Source: Actinoplanes nipponensis
GTDB taxonomy: Bacteria > Actinomycetota > Actinomycetes > Mycobacteriales > Micromonosporaceae
Reading direction: 5' to 3'
Length of the DNA stretch: 64,000 nucleotides
NCBI RefSeq assembly: GCF_016862275.1
Contig: NZ_BOMQ01000086.1
Location: 1-64,000, forward strand
This document shows positions 8,501 through 17,704 of this stretch, piece after piece (positions within the stretch are counted from its first letter, which is position 1; every line of letters starts with the position of its first letter). The translations under genes and the position numbers were made by a program. The notes beneath the pieces were generated by a model, which was not told the origin of the DNA, ran no database searches, and saw only the letters and a list, made by a program, of their open reading frames with translations.

Positions 8501-9742
8501 TCAGACCGCGATACGCCCCTCGACCGCGCTCAGCGCGATGTCCGCCCGGTGGTGCGAGCCCGCCAGCTCAATGCCCTCCACCAGCGCATAGGCCGCCGCC
8601 CGAGCCGCCGCCAGATCCGCACCGGTGGCCGTGGCGCTGAGCACCCGCCCGCCGGCCGACACCAGCGCGCCGTCCGCACGCCGCGCCGTGCCCGCGTGGA
8701 TCACACCCGGCTGCTCGCCGCCCGTGATCACATCGCCGGTGCGCGGCGTACCCGGGTAGTTGTGGCTCGCCACGACCACCGTCACCGCCGCGCCGTCATG
8801 CCAGCGCAGCGGCGGGAGCTCCGCCAGCGTGCCGGTCGCCGCGGCCCGCAGCAGCTCCCCCAGCGGCGTGGCCAGCAGGGCCAGCACCACCTGGGTCTCC
8901 GGGTCGCCGAACCGGGCGTTGAACTCGATGACCTTGGGCCCGTCGCCGGTCAGGGCCAGGCCCACGTAGAGCAGGCCGGCGAACGGCGTGCCCCGCCCGC
9001 GCATCTCGGCCAGCGTCGGCCCCACCGTCTCGGCCATCACGCGCTCCACCAGGTCGGCCGGGGCCCAGGGCAGCGGCGCGTAGGCGCCCATGCCGCCCGT
9101 GTTGGGGCCCTCGTCGCCGTCCAGGGCGCGCTTGAAGTCCTGCGCCGGCATCAGCGGCACCGCGGCCGTGCCGTCGGTCACCACGAACAGCGACACCTCG
9201 GGGCCGTCGAGGAACTCCTCGATGACCACCCGGCCGCACTCCCGGGCGTGCGCCTCGGCGGCGGACCGGTCAGCCGTCACCACGACACCCTTGCCGGCGG
9301 CCAGACCGTCGTTCTTCACCACGTACGGCGGGCCGAAGTCGTCCAGCGCCGCCGCCACCTCGGCCTGCGTGGTGCAGGAGTAGGAGCGGCCGGTGGGCAC
9401 GCCCGCGGCGGCCATCACGTCCTTGGCGAACGCCTTGGAGCCCTCGAGCTGCGCCGCCGCCCCGCTCGGGCCGAAGCAGGCGATGCCCTTGGCGCGCACG
9501 GCGTCGGCGACGCCGGCCACCAGCGGCGCCTCCGGGCCGATGATCACCAGGTCGGCGGCCACCTCGACGGCGAGGGCGGCCACGGCCGCGGGGTCGGTGG
9601 CGGAGACGTCACGCAGCTCGGCCACCGCGGCGATGCCGGGGTTGCCGGGGGCGGCGATCAGCTGCTCCACCGAGGGGTCCGCGGCGAGGCCGACGGCAAG
9701 GGCGTGCTCGCGGCCGCCGGATCCGATCAGAAGTACACGCAC
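8501..9742 (-). CDS. purD: Phosphoribosylamine-glycine ligase (GAR synthetase)
   Basis: ATP-dependent joining of phosphoribosylamine and glycine, second step of purine synthesis. It is 413 residues, slightly short of the usual 420-430. The N-terminal [16 protein letters not shown] is diagnostic. The ATP-grasp core shows [47 protein letters not shown] and [13 protein letters not shown]. The frame runs further upstream, but GTG 9742 has AGGA 9-10 nt ahead and gives the family N-terminus. It is divergent from purA across a short region rich in DnaA-box-like sequences. Confidence 0.95.
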   Translation of the reverse strand: MRVLLIGSGGREHALAVGLAADPSVEQLIAAPGNPGIAAVAELRDVSATDPAAVAALAVEVAADLVIIGPEAPLVAGVADAVRAKGIACFGPSGAAAQLEGSKAFAKDVMAAAGVPTGRSYSCTTQAEVAAALDDFGPPYVVKNDGLAAGKGVVVTADRSAAEAHARECGRVVIEEFLDGPEVSLFVVTDGTAAVPLMPAQDFKRALDGDEGPNTGGMGAYAPLPWAPADLVERVMAETVGPTLAEMRGRGTPFAGLLYVGLALTGDGPKVIEFNARFGDPETQVVLALLATPLGELLRAAATGTLAELPPLRWHDGAAVTVVVASHNYPGTPRTGDVITGGEQPGVIHAGTARRADGALVSAGGRVLSATATGADLAAARAAAYALVEGIELAGSHHRADIALSAVEGRIAV

Positions 9743-9782
9743 GTCGCAGATCCTACGGGCCGGAGGTTGATCTTCCGCGCGG

Positions 9783-9837
9783 TCGTCCACAGGTCCACAG
9801 TGCACCGGCGACACGCTGTGGATAACGCTGTGGATAA
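9783..9837. promoter_or_regulatory. Cluster of four DnaA-box-like sites between purD and purA
   Basis: Two perfect TGTGGATAA boxes (reverse of TTATCCACA) lie at 9817-9825 and 9829-9837, 12 bp apart. In the opposite orientation are TCGTCCACA (9783-9791; 8 of 9 to the actinobacterial TTGTCCACA) and AGGTCCACA (9791-9799; 7 of 9). All fall within 55 bp of the divergent purD-purA promoter region. Confidence 0.6.
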
Positions 9838-9868
9838 CCGGTGAGCGCCGAGCTGCGGGGTCACGTAA

Positions 9869-11221
<1,353 letters not shown>

Positions 11222-11222
11222 C

Positions 11223-12191
11223 GTGTACGACGTCATCCTGCTCAGCCTGACCGAGGGCGGCGGCTCGGCCGAGGGGGCCTGCGGTGCGGCGTGCGGCGGC
11301 TGCGGCTCAGCCGAGCGGGAGGCTTGCGACACTCCTCGCGTACCGGTGCTGAAGTGTGCCGAGGCCCTCACCCGGGCCGGCGCGCGCGTCGAGACCGTGA
11401 CCGCCGGCTCGGACGCGGAGATCGACGCGGTCATCGCGCGCTTCGACGCGCCCGCCCGGCCGGACGGCCTGTCCTGGCCCGACCCGGAGAGCAAGCTGCG
11501 GCTGGTCGTCGCGACGGCGGCCGACGGCCAGCTCCGGGCGGTGATGCGCCGGCTGGTCCGGCGGTACGCGCCCCCGCCGAGCAAGCGCCCCGCCGACCTG
11601 CCCGACAACCGCACCGTGCCCGACCTGCCGCCGGTGGCGATCCTGCCGCTCGACCCGGGCAACCACACCGATCTGGCCGCCCAGCTGGGCCTGCCCCGCG
11701 ACCCGGCCGCGGTGGCCGCCGCGGTGCTCGGCGGCACCATCCGCCGCCTCGACCTGCTGCGCAACGACGGCGGATCGGTGACCGTGGACGGCGCGCTGGT
11801 CGGCGGCTCCGACGACGCGGGTGCGGCGGTGCCGTGGCGCGGCCGCATCGAGGTCGACGACGCCGTGCTCTCCGACGGCACCGACCGGATCATCGCCTGC
11901 GCCATCGGCAACGCCGGCGCCTACGCCGAGTTCGACGGCCTGCCGCTGCTCAGCGAGCCGGACCCGGCCGACGGCCGGGTCGAGGTCGCGGTGGCGGTTC
12001 CGGTGCTGGTCAAGCAGCGCTTCAAGAAGCCGAGGGTACGGGTGGAGGTGCGCCGCGCCCGGGGTCGCGCGGTGTCGGTCCTGCCCCGCGACGGCGAGCT
12101 GCAGTTCCTCGACGACGGCGTGGCGGGGACGATGACCCGCAAACGTTCCTGGTGGACCGAGCCCGGCGTCTGGGCGGTGTACGCGGGATGA
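11223..12191 (+). CDS. Diacylglycerol-kinase-fold protein with degenerate catalytic loop
   Basis: 322 residues. The middle matches the DAGK catalytic fold: LRLVVATAADGQLRAVMRRL stands where active enzymes have a GGDGT-type loop, and PVAILPLDPGNHTDLAAQLGLP stands where they have LPLGTGNDLAR. The C-terminal part (VTVDGALVGG, ACAIGNAG, DGRVEVAVA) fits the family's beta-sandwich. The GGDGT glycines and aspartate are not conserved, so kinase activity is doubtful. The N-terminus has Cys20, Cys24, Cys27 and Cys35 in a Gly/Ala-rich segment. GTG 11223 lies 1 nt after the purA stop. Function unknown; translation with purA suggests a steady housekeeping role. Confidence 0.7.
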   Translation: MYDVILLSLTEGGGSAEGACGAACGGCGSAEREACDTPRVPVLKCAEALTRAGARVETVTAGSDAEIDAVIARFDAPARPDGLSWPDPESKLRLVVATAADGQLRAVMRRLVRRYAPPPSKRPADLPDNRTVPDLPPVAILPLDPGNHTDLAAQLGLPRDPAAVAAAVLGGTIRRLDLLRNDGGSVTVDGALVGGSDDAGAAVPWRGRIEVDDAVLSDGTDRIIACAIGNAGAYAEFDGLPLLSEPDPADGRVEVAVAVPVLVKQRFKKPRVRVEVRRARGRAVSVLPRDGELQFLDDGVAGTMTRKRSWWTEPGVWAVYAG

Positions 12192-12253
12192 CCGCCTGTG
12201 CGAGTCTGAACTAGCACTCAGGTACGAATCTTTGTTACGGGGAGGTCGCATCC

Positions 12254-14965
12254 GTGGAGGACGAGAACGCCGACCGCGTCTACGTCCCGGGCACGAACGG
12301 CACGCCACCCGACCGGGACGTCGAGCCGTTCTGGCCACCGGAGGAGTTGAACGCTCCGGTGCACGGTGGCCAGCCGGTGCCCCGGGACGCGCCGCCGGCC
12401 TTCCCGCTCCCACCCGCGCCGCCGGTGACCACGCCGCAGCCGGGCGAAGCCGCCGTGTACCGCCCGATGGACCGGCTCGTGACGCCGCCACCGCCCCCAC
12501 CGATGTACCACCAGCAACCGCAGCAGCCGCAGACCCCGCGCCCGGCGCCGAGCCCGGACGCCGGGGGCGCGCAGCCGTGGCCGAACATCCCGCCGCGGCC
12601 GGTCGTGGCGCCGGATTCGGGGCACTTCTCCGGGTCGGCGCATGTTCCGCAGGTTCCGGCCACTTCGGACGCTTCTGGGCGAAATGGTGGGGAGAGCGCA
12701 CCGGTCAGCGGGGCTGGAGGGACCGGCGGGTCCGGGGGTAGCAGCCCGTTCAGCAGCAGCCCGCTCAGCGGCGGGCCCGTCGGGGGCGGGCCCGTCGGGG
12801 GCGGCTCTGTCGGGGGCGGCTCTGTCGGGGGCGGCTCTGTCGGGGGCGCCCCGACCACCAGCGATCCGGCCAGCGGCGGGCCCGGTAGTAGCAGCCCGTT
12901 CAGTAGCAGCCCGTTCAGTAGCAGCCCGCTCAGCGGCGGCTCCGTCGGAGGCGGCCCGACCACCAGCGATCCGGTAAGCGGCCCCACGGTGGGTGGGCCG
13001 GTGAGCAGCGGACCGGTCAGCAGCGGCTCTCTCCGTGGTAGCCCCACCAGCAGCGGACCGGTCAGTGGTGGCCCGGTTAGCGGCGGGCCGGTCAGTGGTG
13101 GCCCGGTCAGTGGCGGCCCGGTTGGTGGCGGGCCGGTTGGTGGCGGGCCGTCCCAGGCGGCGGATTCGCCATGGGCGCAGCCGCCGCAGCGACCCACTCA
13201 GCCGGACAACCCCCAGCCACCCAAGCCGCGAACCGGCACGGACGCGACCACCGCAGCGCCCCGGACCGGCGCTGTGTCGAGTTCCGCTCCCGCCCACTTC
13301 CCGACCGTGACGCCGCGCCGGACCACCGACAATGGCGACGAGCAGGGCTCGGGCACGGTCTACCGGCCCGGACCGGTCGGCCCGGACACGCCCCGCCCGA
13401 ACACCGCCGCCCAGGCCGGCAGCGTCTCCCAGCCCGGCCCGCAGAGCGGTCCCGCGGCGACACCGCCGCCCCACCAGACCTTCCCGCACCAGACGGCACC
13501 CACCCCACCCGGCCAGCACCAGCCAGGACCCACCCCGCCCGCCCCACACCAGCCAGGACATACCCCGCCAGGCCCCCACCAGCCCGGATATACCCCGCTC
13601 GCCCCGCACGGGCCAGGACCAACCACACCCGGCCCGCACCAAACGGGACCCGCGCTGACCGGCCCGCACCAGACGGGATCACACCAGACGGCCCCCACTC
13701 CAGGACCGATCCCGCCGGGACCGCCCACCCCCGGCCCCGGCCCGATGCCCCACCAGCCCGGCCCGATCGCACCCGGCCCGCTCCCGGCACCGCCTCCCGG
13801 CCCGACGAACCAGACCCACCCCCACCCGGGCCACCCAGGCCCAGGCTCCCGCCCGATGGAGCCGCAGCAATGGCCGGCCAACGCCCAACCGGTCCCGGGC
13901 CCGTTCCCGCCCACTGTCGACCCGCGGGTCGTTCCGCCGCACCCGCACCCGCCCCACCAGGGCGAGCAGCCCGGCCCGCACCAGCAGCCCCCGCCCGTCG
14001 ACCCCTACCAGCAGCTGCCCTGGGTCTCCGACGGCACCCCGACCGCTGAGGAGTTCGCCCGGCGCCGGCTGGCCAAGCCCGCCGAGCCGACCGCGACCAT
14101 GGGGGCGCGGGCCATTCTGCAGAAGGGCACGATGGGCCTGGTCCGGCTGGCCCCGGGCAAGCGGGAGCAGGAGTACAAGCAGGACGTCGAGATGGTCCGG
14201 CGCAACTTCGGCGGCCTGCGGCAGGTCACGGTGGTCAACCCCAAGGGCGGCGCCGGCAAGACCGTCGCCGTGCTGCTGCTCGCGATGACCTTCGGGCAGA
14301 AGCGCGGCGGGTACGTGCTGGCCTGGGACAACAACGAGACCCAGGGGACCCTGGGGATGCGGGCGCAGCAGGACTTCCACGCTCGTACCGTCCGCGACAT
14401 GATGCGGGACCTGCATCTGTTCCGGGGTTCGCACGGCCGGGTCGGCGACCTGAGCCAGTACGTGCGAGCGCAGGGCGAGGGCATGTTCGACGTGCTGGCC
14501 TCCGACGAGTCGGCGACCGCCGGTGAAATGCTCACGGCCAGCGCGTTCGCCGAGATCCGGGAGATCGTCAGCCGGTTCTACAAGCTGATCTTCGTGGACA
14601 CCGGCAACAACGTCCGGGCCCAGAACTGGCAGGCGGCGATGGACGCCACCGACCAGTTGGTGATCACCATGTCGGCCCGTAACGACTCGGCCGAGACGGC
14701 GGCGCGGATGCTCGACCACCTGGAGCAGAGCGGCCGGCAGCGGCTGGTCCGCCAGGCGGTCAGCGTGGTGACGATGCCGCCGACCCGCAAGGACATCGAC
14801 CTGCCGGCCATCCAGCGCCACTTCGCGGCCCGCACCCGCGCCGTGTTGCTGGCCCCGTACGAGAAGTTGATCGACTCGGGGGAGCCGCTGCGGTACGGCC
14901 AGCTCTCCACCAGCACCCGGGACTCGTGGCTCAAGATCGCTTCAGCGGTGGCCGAGGGCCTGTAG
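12254..14965 (+). CDS. Pro-rich ParA/MinD-type ATPase, EspI-like architecture
   Basis: 903 residues. Residues 1-600 are low complexity: Pro-rich, a Gly/Ser/Val pentapeptide array (about 170-300) and a Pro/His/Gly array (about 415-500). Residues 655-903 form a SIMIBI ATPase with deviant Walker A KGGAGKT (664-670), a LIFVDTGNN Walker B and an LVITMSARNDSAETAARML segment. A disordered Pro-rich N-terminus on a MinD-like ATPase is the layout of mycobacterial EspI, an ESX-1-associated regulator, but no ESX genes are nearby. GTG 12254 has GGGGAGG about 9 nt upstream. It may act in polar or membrane-associated positioning or in type VII secretion control; this is inference. Confidence 0.78.
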   Translation: MEDENADRVYVPGTNGTPPDRDVEPFWPPEELNAPVHGGQPVPRDAPPAFPLPPAPPVTTPQPGEAAVYRPMDRLVTPPPPPPMYHQQPQQPQTPRPAPSPDAGGAQPWPNIPPRPVVAPDSGHFSGSAHVPQVPATSDASGRNGGESAPVSGAGGTGGSGGSSPFSSSPLSGGPVGGGPVGGGSVGGGSVGGGSVGGAPTTSDPASGGPGSSSPFSSSPFSSSPLSGGSVGGGPTTSDPVSGPTVGGPVSSGPVSSGSLRGSPTSSGPVSGGPVSGGPVSGGPVSGGPVGGGPVGGGPSQAADSPWAQPPQRPTQPDNPQPPKPRTGTDATTAAPRTGAVSSSAPAHFPTVTPRRTTDNGDEQGSGTVYRPGPVGPDTPRPNTAAQAGSVSQPGPQSGPAATPPPHQTFPHQTAPTPPGQHQPGPTPPAPHQPGHTPPGPHQPGYTPLAPHGPGPTTPGPHQTGPALTGPHQTGSHQTAPTPGPIPPGPPTPGPGPMPHQPGPIAPGPLPAPPPGPTNQTHPHPGHPGPGSRPMEPQQWPANAQPVPGPFPPTVDPRVVPPHPHPPHQGEQPGPHQQPPPVDPYQQLPWVSDGTPTAEEFARRRLAKPAEPTATMGARAILQKGTMGLVRLAPGKREQEYKQDVEMVRRNFGGLRQVTVVNPKGGAGKTVAVLLLAMTFGQKRGGYVLAWDNNETQGTLGMRAQQDFHARTVRDMMRDLHLFRGSHGRVGDLSQYVRAQGEGMFDVLASDESATAGEMLTASAFAEIREIVSRFYKLIFVDTGNNVRAQNWQAAMDATDQLVITMSARNDSAETAARMLDHLEQSGRQRLVRQAVSVVTMPPTRKDIDLPAIQRHFAARTRAVLLAPYEKLIDSGEPLRYGQLSTSTRDSWLKIASAVAEGL
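12768..12850 (+). repeat. 15-bp tandem repeat encoding Gly-Gly-Gly-(Pro/Ser)-Val
   Basis: About five copies of a 15-bp unit of the form GTCGGGGGCGG plus GCCC or CTCT, in frame within the EspI-like gene. A related in-frame array (Gly-Pro-Val-Ser-Gly) lies at about 13056-13150. The unit is a multiple of 3, so copy-number changes keep the frame. Confidence 0.8.
13497..13700 (+). repeat. Degenerate Pro/His/Gln-rich repeat in the EspI-like gene
   Basis: Imperfect units of about 30 bp encode variants of a T-P-P-G-P-H-Q-P-G motif, about seven copies in a row. They lie wholly inside the coding frame and contribute to the disordered N-terminal region. Confidence 0.7.
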
Positions 14966-14968
14966 CGG

Positions 14969-15000
14969 AGCGGCCGGGCCGGAGATCCGGCCCGGCCGCT
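14969..15000. terminator. Strong hairpin between convergent EspI-like and DUF3151 genes
   Basis: A perfect 14-bp stem (14969-14982 with 14987-15000) is closed by the tetraloop AGAT. It sits 4 bp after one stop codon and 20 bp from the convergent one, so it probably serves both genes. Confidence 0.75.
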
Positions 15001-15020
15001 ACCCGGGGTCGAGGGGTCGA

Positions 15021-15443
15021 TCAGGTGAGGGCGTCCGCCGCGGCCGGGTCGCTGTCGCGGAGGAACTGGGCGCACCGGGCCGCCTCGTCCGCCTCGCCGA
15101 TCTCCGCCGCCGCCACCGACAGGGCGTGCAGGCACCGCAGGAAGCCCTGGTTGGGCGCGTGCGACCACGGCACTGGGCCGTGGCCCTTCCACCCGTTGCG
15201 GCGCAGCGCGTCCAGCCCGCGGTGGTAGCCGGTGCGGGCGTACGCGTAGGCGGTGACCGGCTGCTGCTCCGTCAGGGCGCTCTCCGCCAGCGCCGCCCAG
15301 CCGCCGCTGTATGCGGGGAAGCGGGCCGCGACGGTCTTGTACGCGTCGTCGGTGCCGGCCTGCTTCGCGGTGGCCAGGGCCGCGTCGGCCTCGGTGTCGG
15401 CGGGGAGGCGGGTGGCCGGCGGCTCGGGAAGGAGGTTTTGCAT
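15021..15443 (-). CDS. DUF3151 family protein
   Basis: 140 residues, cytoplasmic, matching the actinobacterial DUF3151 family as I recall it: MQNLLPEPPATRLP at the N-terminus, then a tetratricopeptide-like helical core (FPAYSGGWAALAESAL, AYAYARTGYHRGLDALRRNGWKGHGPVPW). Function unknown. ATG 15443 is 8 nt after the stop of the upstream ADP-ribosylglycohydrolase gene, so the two are likely one transcript. I see no clear Shine-Dalgarno, which suggests translational coupling. Confidence 0.8.
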   Translation of the reverse strand: MQNLLPEPPATRLPADTEADAALATAKQAGTDDAYKTVAARFPAYSGGWAALAESALTEQQPVTAYAYARTGYHRGLDALRRNGWKGHGPVPWSHAPNQGFLRCLHALSVAAAEIGEADEAARCAQFLRDSDPAAADALT

Positions 15444-15451
15444 GGGACCAT

Positions 15452-16483
15452 TCAACCGCGCCCGGGACGGGTCTCCGGGGGTGGGTCGCCGAACCGATCC
15501 CAGGCGTCGCCGAGGGCGCGCAGCCGGTCGGCGTACTCGATCCGCTCCCGCCAGGCCGGCGGCCAAGCCGCCATGCCCAGCGCCGCGCCCGCGAAGCCGC
15601 CGGCCAGGCACGCGATGGAGTCCGAGTCGCCCGAGGTGGCCGCGGCCCGGCCCAGCGCGGTGAGCGGCTCGTCCGGGGTGAGCAGGTAGCAGTACAGGGC
15701 CGTGGCCAGGGCCTCCTCGGCGATCCAGCCGGCGCCGGTGAGCAGGCACGGGTCGCCGCCGGGGTCGCCGCGGCGCAGGGCGCCGGCCACGACGTCGAGC
15801 GCGGCGGCGCACTCGTCCCAGCCGCGGGAGATGAAGTCCTCCGGCGTCGGCACCCCGGGCCGCTGCCACAGGTCGCCGAGCCACTCCCCGCGGTAGATCA
15901 GCCGCTGGTCGGCGCAGTGCGCCCGCAGGCCCGGGAGCAGATCGCGCGGCGCGAGGCCGTCGCTCAGCCAGCGGACCGCGTACGCCGTGAGCTCGCTGGC
16001 CGCCAGCCCGGTGGCATGCCCGTGGGTGAGGCCGGCCTGCAGTTGCGCCGCCCCGGCGCGCTGGTCGCCGGTGAGCCCCGGGAGCAGGCCGACCGGGGTG
16101 ACGCGCATGTTGGCGCCGCAGCCCTTCGAGTGAATCTGTGACGCCCGCTGCCAGGGACGGCCGTCGGCCAGGTCGCCGCACGCGCGCAGGCAGGTCATGC
16201 CCGGGGCGCGGTTGTTGTCCGGGCTGGCCGCCCAGTCGAGGAACGCCTGCCGCAGCACCGGCTCGAAGCTCGCCGGGGTCAGCGGATCCGCGGCGACCAG
16301 GGCTTCGCCGACCGCGAGCATCATCTGGGTGTCGTCGGTGACCAGCGCGGGGTCCCCGGTCAGTTCGCGCGGCCCGCCCGGCCCGTACGCCGCGACGATC
16401 GTCGCGTAGTCCTGGAACTCGGTGGGCTTGCCCAGCGCGTCCCCGTAGGCCAACCCGTACAGCGATCCCGATGCCTTTTCCAC
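15452..16483 (-). CDS. ADP-ribosylglycohydrolase family protein
   Basis: 343 residues, DraG/ARH-type dinuclear-Mg hydrolase that removes ADP-ribose from proteins or other acceptors. Seen are GSLYGLAYGDALGKPTEF at the N-terminus, the metal-binding VTDDTQMML (TDDT) motif, and the second metal motif TSGDSDSIACLAGGFAGA (GDSDS). All expected metal ligands appear present, so it should be active; the acceptor is unknown. The frame stays open far upstream to 17632, but GTG 16483 is chosen because it gives the family N-terminus and a TAGGGT box lies exactly 7 nt before it with no ribosome binding site. Divergent from a LOG-family gene and followed by DUF3151. Confidence 0.9.
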   Translation of the reverse strand: MEKASGSLYGLAYGDALGKPTEFQDYATIVAAYGPGGPRELTGDPALVTDDTQMMLAVGEALVAADPLTPASFEPVLRQAFLDWAASPDNNRAPGMTCLRACGDLADGRPWQRASQIHSKGCGANMRVTPVGLLPGLTGDQRAGAAQLQAGLTHGHATGLAASELTAYAVRWLSDGLAPRDLLPGLRAHCADQRLIYRGEWLGDLWQRPGVPTPEDFISRGWDECAAALDVVAGALRRGDPGGDPCLLTGAGWIAEEALATALYCYLLTPDEPLTALGRAAATSGDSDSIACLAGGFAGAALGMAAWPPAWRERIEYADRLRALGDAWDRFGDPPPETRPGRG

Positions 16484-16489
16484 GCTGGC

Positions 16490-16496
16490 TACCCTA
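16490..16496. promoter_or_regulatory. Shared bidirectional -10 element for two leaderless genes
   Basis: TACCCTA reads TACCCT on the plus strand (16490-16495), 6 nt before ATG 16502, and TAGGGT on the minus strand (16496-16491), 7 nt before GTG 16483. The two start codons are only 18 bp apart and neither has a Shine-Dalgarno. No good -35 is seen on either side. Confidence 0.55.
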
Positions 16497-16501
16497 CGGT
16501 G

Positions 16502-17704
16502 ATGCCCGGTGATCCATTGCAGTCCGTGTTCGGCGGCGAGCAGCCGTTCGATGCCACCGCCTTCGAGATCGAGTCGCGCGCCGAGTTGGACGTCCATCTG
16601 GCCAAGCGGTCGCTGGCCGGGCTGATCGTGCTCGGGCTGCGGCTCGACGAGCAGCCGCCCGACTTCACCGGCGTCGACGTGAGCCAGACCCTGTTCGTGG
16701 GGTGCCGGCTGGCCGGCCCGCGGGTCGAGATGGACCTCATCGCGCGGGGCGCCCACCTGGTGCCCCCGTTCGAGGCCCGGCCCTATCCCACCCATCCCGC
16801 GCACCTCTACACGCCGGAGGACCTGGCCGACGGGTTCGCCCGCGAGGGGTTCGCCGGCATGTACGACACGCTGGTCTACGAGCACTTCCTGGCCCACGGC
16901 GGGGCGGCGCCGGACCTGCGGGAGGCGATCGCGCAGCGGCTGCACGACGCCGGCATCGACAACGCGCTCGGCAAGGCGCTGGCCGCCTGGGTCGACGGGC
17001 ACGACGCCCGGGGCGCGGTCGGCATCATGGGCGGGCACGCCGAGCCGCGCGGGTCGGCCGCGTACCGGATGGCCGCGACCCTGGCCTGGCGCCTGGCCGG
17101 CGCGGGCCGGCTCATCGTGACCGGCGGCGGGCCCGGCGTGATGGAGGCGGCCAACCTGGGCGCCTACCTCTCCGACGGTACGGCGGACCAGCTCTCCGCG
17201 GCGATCGACCAGCTCGCGGTCGCGCCGGACTTCCGCGACCACGACCCGTTCACGGCGGCGGCGCTGGCGGTGCGCGCGGCGTATCCGGCTCCGGCGTGCG
17301 CGGCGGGTGACGTGGTCGGCAAGCTCACCCACGGCGGCCTGGCGCTGCCCACCTGGCTGTACGGCCACGAGCCGGCGAACCTGTTCGCCGGCCAGATCGG
17401 CAAGTACTTCTCCAACGCGGTCCGCGAGGACACCATCCTGCGCCTGTCCCGCGGCGGGATCGTCTTCGCGCCGGGCTGGGCGGGCACGGTCCAGGAGGTG
17501 TTCCAGGCGGCCACGAAGACCTTCTACCGCACCGACGGCCCGTCCGGCGCGTTCGTCTTCCTCGGCGTCGAGCACTGGTCGACGCTGCCGGTGGAGGCCC
17601 TGCTGCGGCCGCTGCTGGCCCGTTCGCCGCACGGCGACCAGTCGGATCTGCTGGTGGTCACCGACTCACTCGACGAGGCCATGGCCGCCCTCACCGGCGC
17701 GTAG
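16502..17704 (+). CDS. LOG-family (lysine decarboxylase-like) protein with N-terminal extension
   Basis: 400 residues. The C-terminal part is a Rossmann LOG/TIGR00730-type domain: GIMGGHAEPRGSAAY, TGGGPGVMEAAN (207-218) and PGWAGTVQE (324-332). LOG proteins hydrolyse nucleoside monophosphates to base and ribose 5-phosphate. The canonical second motif is PGGxGTxxE; here the second Gly is Trp325, so catalysis or substrate may differ. About 170 residues precede the domain and are not recognised. GTG 16499 is an alternative start; ATG 16502 fits the TACCCT box at 6 nt. The 3' end overlaps the convergent GNAT gene by 39 bp. Confidence 0.82.
   Translation: MPGDPLQSVFGGEQPFDATAFEIESRAELDVHLAKRSLAGLIVLGLRLDEQPPDFTGVDVSQTLFVGCRLAGPRVEMDLIARGAHLVPPFEARPYPTHPAHLYTPEDLADGFAREGFAGMYDTLVYEHFLAHGGAAPDLREAIAQRLHDAGIDNALGKALAAWVDGHDARGAVGIMGGHAEPRGSAAYRMAATLAWRLAGAGRLIVTGGGPGVMEAANLGAYLSDGTADQLSAAIDQLAVAPDFRDHDPFTAAALAVRAAYPAPACAAGDVVGKLTHGGLALPTWLYGHEPANLFAGQIGKYFSNAVREDTILRLSRGGIVFAPGWAGTVQEVFQAATKTFYRTDGPSGAFVFLGVEHWSTLPVEALLRPLLARSPHGDQSDLLVVTDSLDEAMAALTGA

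Noticed and set aside
11280-11305. CX3CX2C spacing considered as a radical-SAM iron-sulfur motif
   Set aside because: No SAM-binding motifs or TIM-barrel pattern follow; the sequence downstream fits a lipid-kinase fold.
12213-12220. TAGCACTC resembling half of the CIRCE element (HrcA site)
   Set aside because: The second half (GAGTGCTA) is absent within 30 bp, and no heat-shock gene follows.
14225-14965. EspI-like ATPase considered as the chromosome-partition ParA
   Set aside because: No parB or parS-like sequence adjacent and the long Pro-rich head is atypical; kept as EspI-like only.
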